5,104 nucleotides of DNA, from contig CAKRWX010000195.1 of NCBI GenBank assembly GCA_934418055.1, forward strand, positions 1 through 5,104, read 5' to 3'. Below, one piece after another: positions 4,689 through 5,104 of this stretch. Both the position numbers and the translations under genes were made by a program. Below the pieces are notes generated by a model. That model was not told the origin of the DNA. It saw only the letters and a program-made list of their open reading frames with translations, and did not search any database. This DNA comes from an uncultured Lachnospiraceae bacterium (lineage in GTDB: Bacteria; Bacillota; Clostridia; Lachnospirales; Lachnospiraceae). Numbering within the stretch: the stretch's first letter is position 1; the number at the start of each line of letters is the position of its first letter.

Positions 4689-5104
4689 ATGGCGAAGATT
4701 CAGTTAGATGCAGAATTGGTTATGGAGCTGCGCGTAGATTGTCCCGAGGAGGACAGACTGGTTGTCGGCGGCAATGACTGGGGATTTTTAAAGGTGATTC
4801 AGATTAAAGGCGGTTATTTTGAAGGAGAAAAGCTCCGCGGACGCGTGGTTCCAGGCGGAGCGGACTGGAATATGGGCGTCGGCGGCGATACCGAGGAAAG
4901 CGTTCATTCCAGAACTGTATTTGCTAAATATCTCCTTCAGACGGATGACGGTGTTTACATTGCAATCGAAAACCTAGGCTATAAATATGTGGAGCAGGAG
5001 AAAAACAGTGTGATCCAGACACGTCCCTCGTTCCATGCACCGAGAGGAAAATATGAGTGGCTGAATTATGGAGTGTATGTGGGAAGTCTTTCTGGCAGCA
5101 CGGA
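4689..5104 (+). CDS. DUF3237-family (UPF0311-like) protein, 3' end cut by window edge
   Basis: The first 138 codons are present and open to the right edge; family members are about 150-160 residues, so only a short C-terminal part should be missing. Recognisable family features in order: GGYFEGEKLRGRVVPGGADW (41-60), a glycine-rich turn and the key signature; ARYxLxTDDG-like AKYLLQTDDGVYIAIENLGY (79-98); TRPSFHAPRGKYEWLNYGVY (111-130), matching the usual aromatic-rich Pxf-x-A...Y-x-WLN stretch; then VGS. The family is thought to form a small beta-barrel and has no generally accepted function. There is no signal peptide, so it is probably cytoplasmic. It begins 27 bases after the hydrolase and no terminator lies between, so the two are probably co-transcribed and may act in one pathway. 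Family assignment is from recalled motif patterns and not from a search. Confidence 0.85.
   Translation, partial: MAKIQLDAELVMELRVDCPEEDRLVVGGNDWGFLKVIQIKGGYFEGEKLRGRVVPGGADWNMGVGGDTEESVHSRTVFAKYLLQTDDGVYIAIENLGYKYVEQEKNSVIQTRPSFHAPRGKYEWLNYGVYVGSLSGST

Noticed and set aside
1..5104. Mobile elements, CRISPR arrays, tRNA or rRNA genes, attachment sites
   Set aside because: No transposase or integrase, spaced direct repeats, cloverleaf sequence or long terminal inverted repeats were seen on either strand.

Overview
The window looks like chromosomal DNA from an anaerobic Firmicute, most likely a Lachnospiraceae or Clostridium cluster XIVa relative. The evidence is the strong AAGGAGG-type ribosome binding sites, AT-rich intergenic DNA beside GC-balanced genes, heavy use of CCG for proline together with TTA and CTG for leucine, and an Ala/Thr/Ser-rich linker after the lipobox of the binding protein. 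The taxon is an inference; there is no rRNA or other marker gene here.

Layout. Positions 1-147 (minus strand) hold the DNA-binding N-terminus of a LysR-type regulator that runs off the left edge. Positions 148-363 are a divergent control region with at least one promoter for the regulator, two candidate rightward promoters and several short palindromes. Positions 364-3590 (plus strand) are a complete tripartite tricarboxylate transporter (TTT) operon in the order tctC (lipoprotein solute-binding protein), tctB (small membrane subunit), tctA (large membrane subunit). A strong intrinsic terminator lies between tctC and tctB. Positions 3591-3767 hold a second intrinsic terminator and the leader of the next unit. 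Positions 3768-4661 encode an alpha/beta hydrolase of the hormone-sensitive-lipase type. After 27 bases follows a DUF3237-family protein (4689 onward), cut by the right edge about 138 residues in.

How the parts fit. The LysR regulator probably senses the substrate or a product and controls the divergent transporter. TctC captures a small, probably carboxylated, solute outside the membrane and TctA/TctB carry it in using an ion gradient. The hydrolase and the DUF3237 protein are plausible intracellular processing partners, for example ester hydrolysis of the imported compound, but the substrate cannot be read from the sequence.

The families are known. I see no mobile element, CRISPR array, RNA gene or clearly unprecedented system. 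The more interesting signals are the compact divergent control region, the terminator inside the transporter operon, the unusual cysteine content of the binding protein, and the unassigned hydrolase plus DUF3237 pair. Two genes have in-frame upstream extensions that run through terminator hairpins or T-tracts; their starts are set here at the downstream ATGs.
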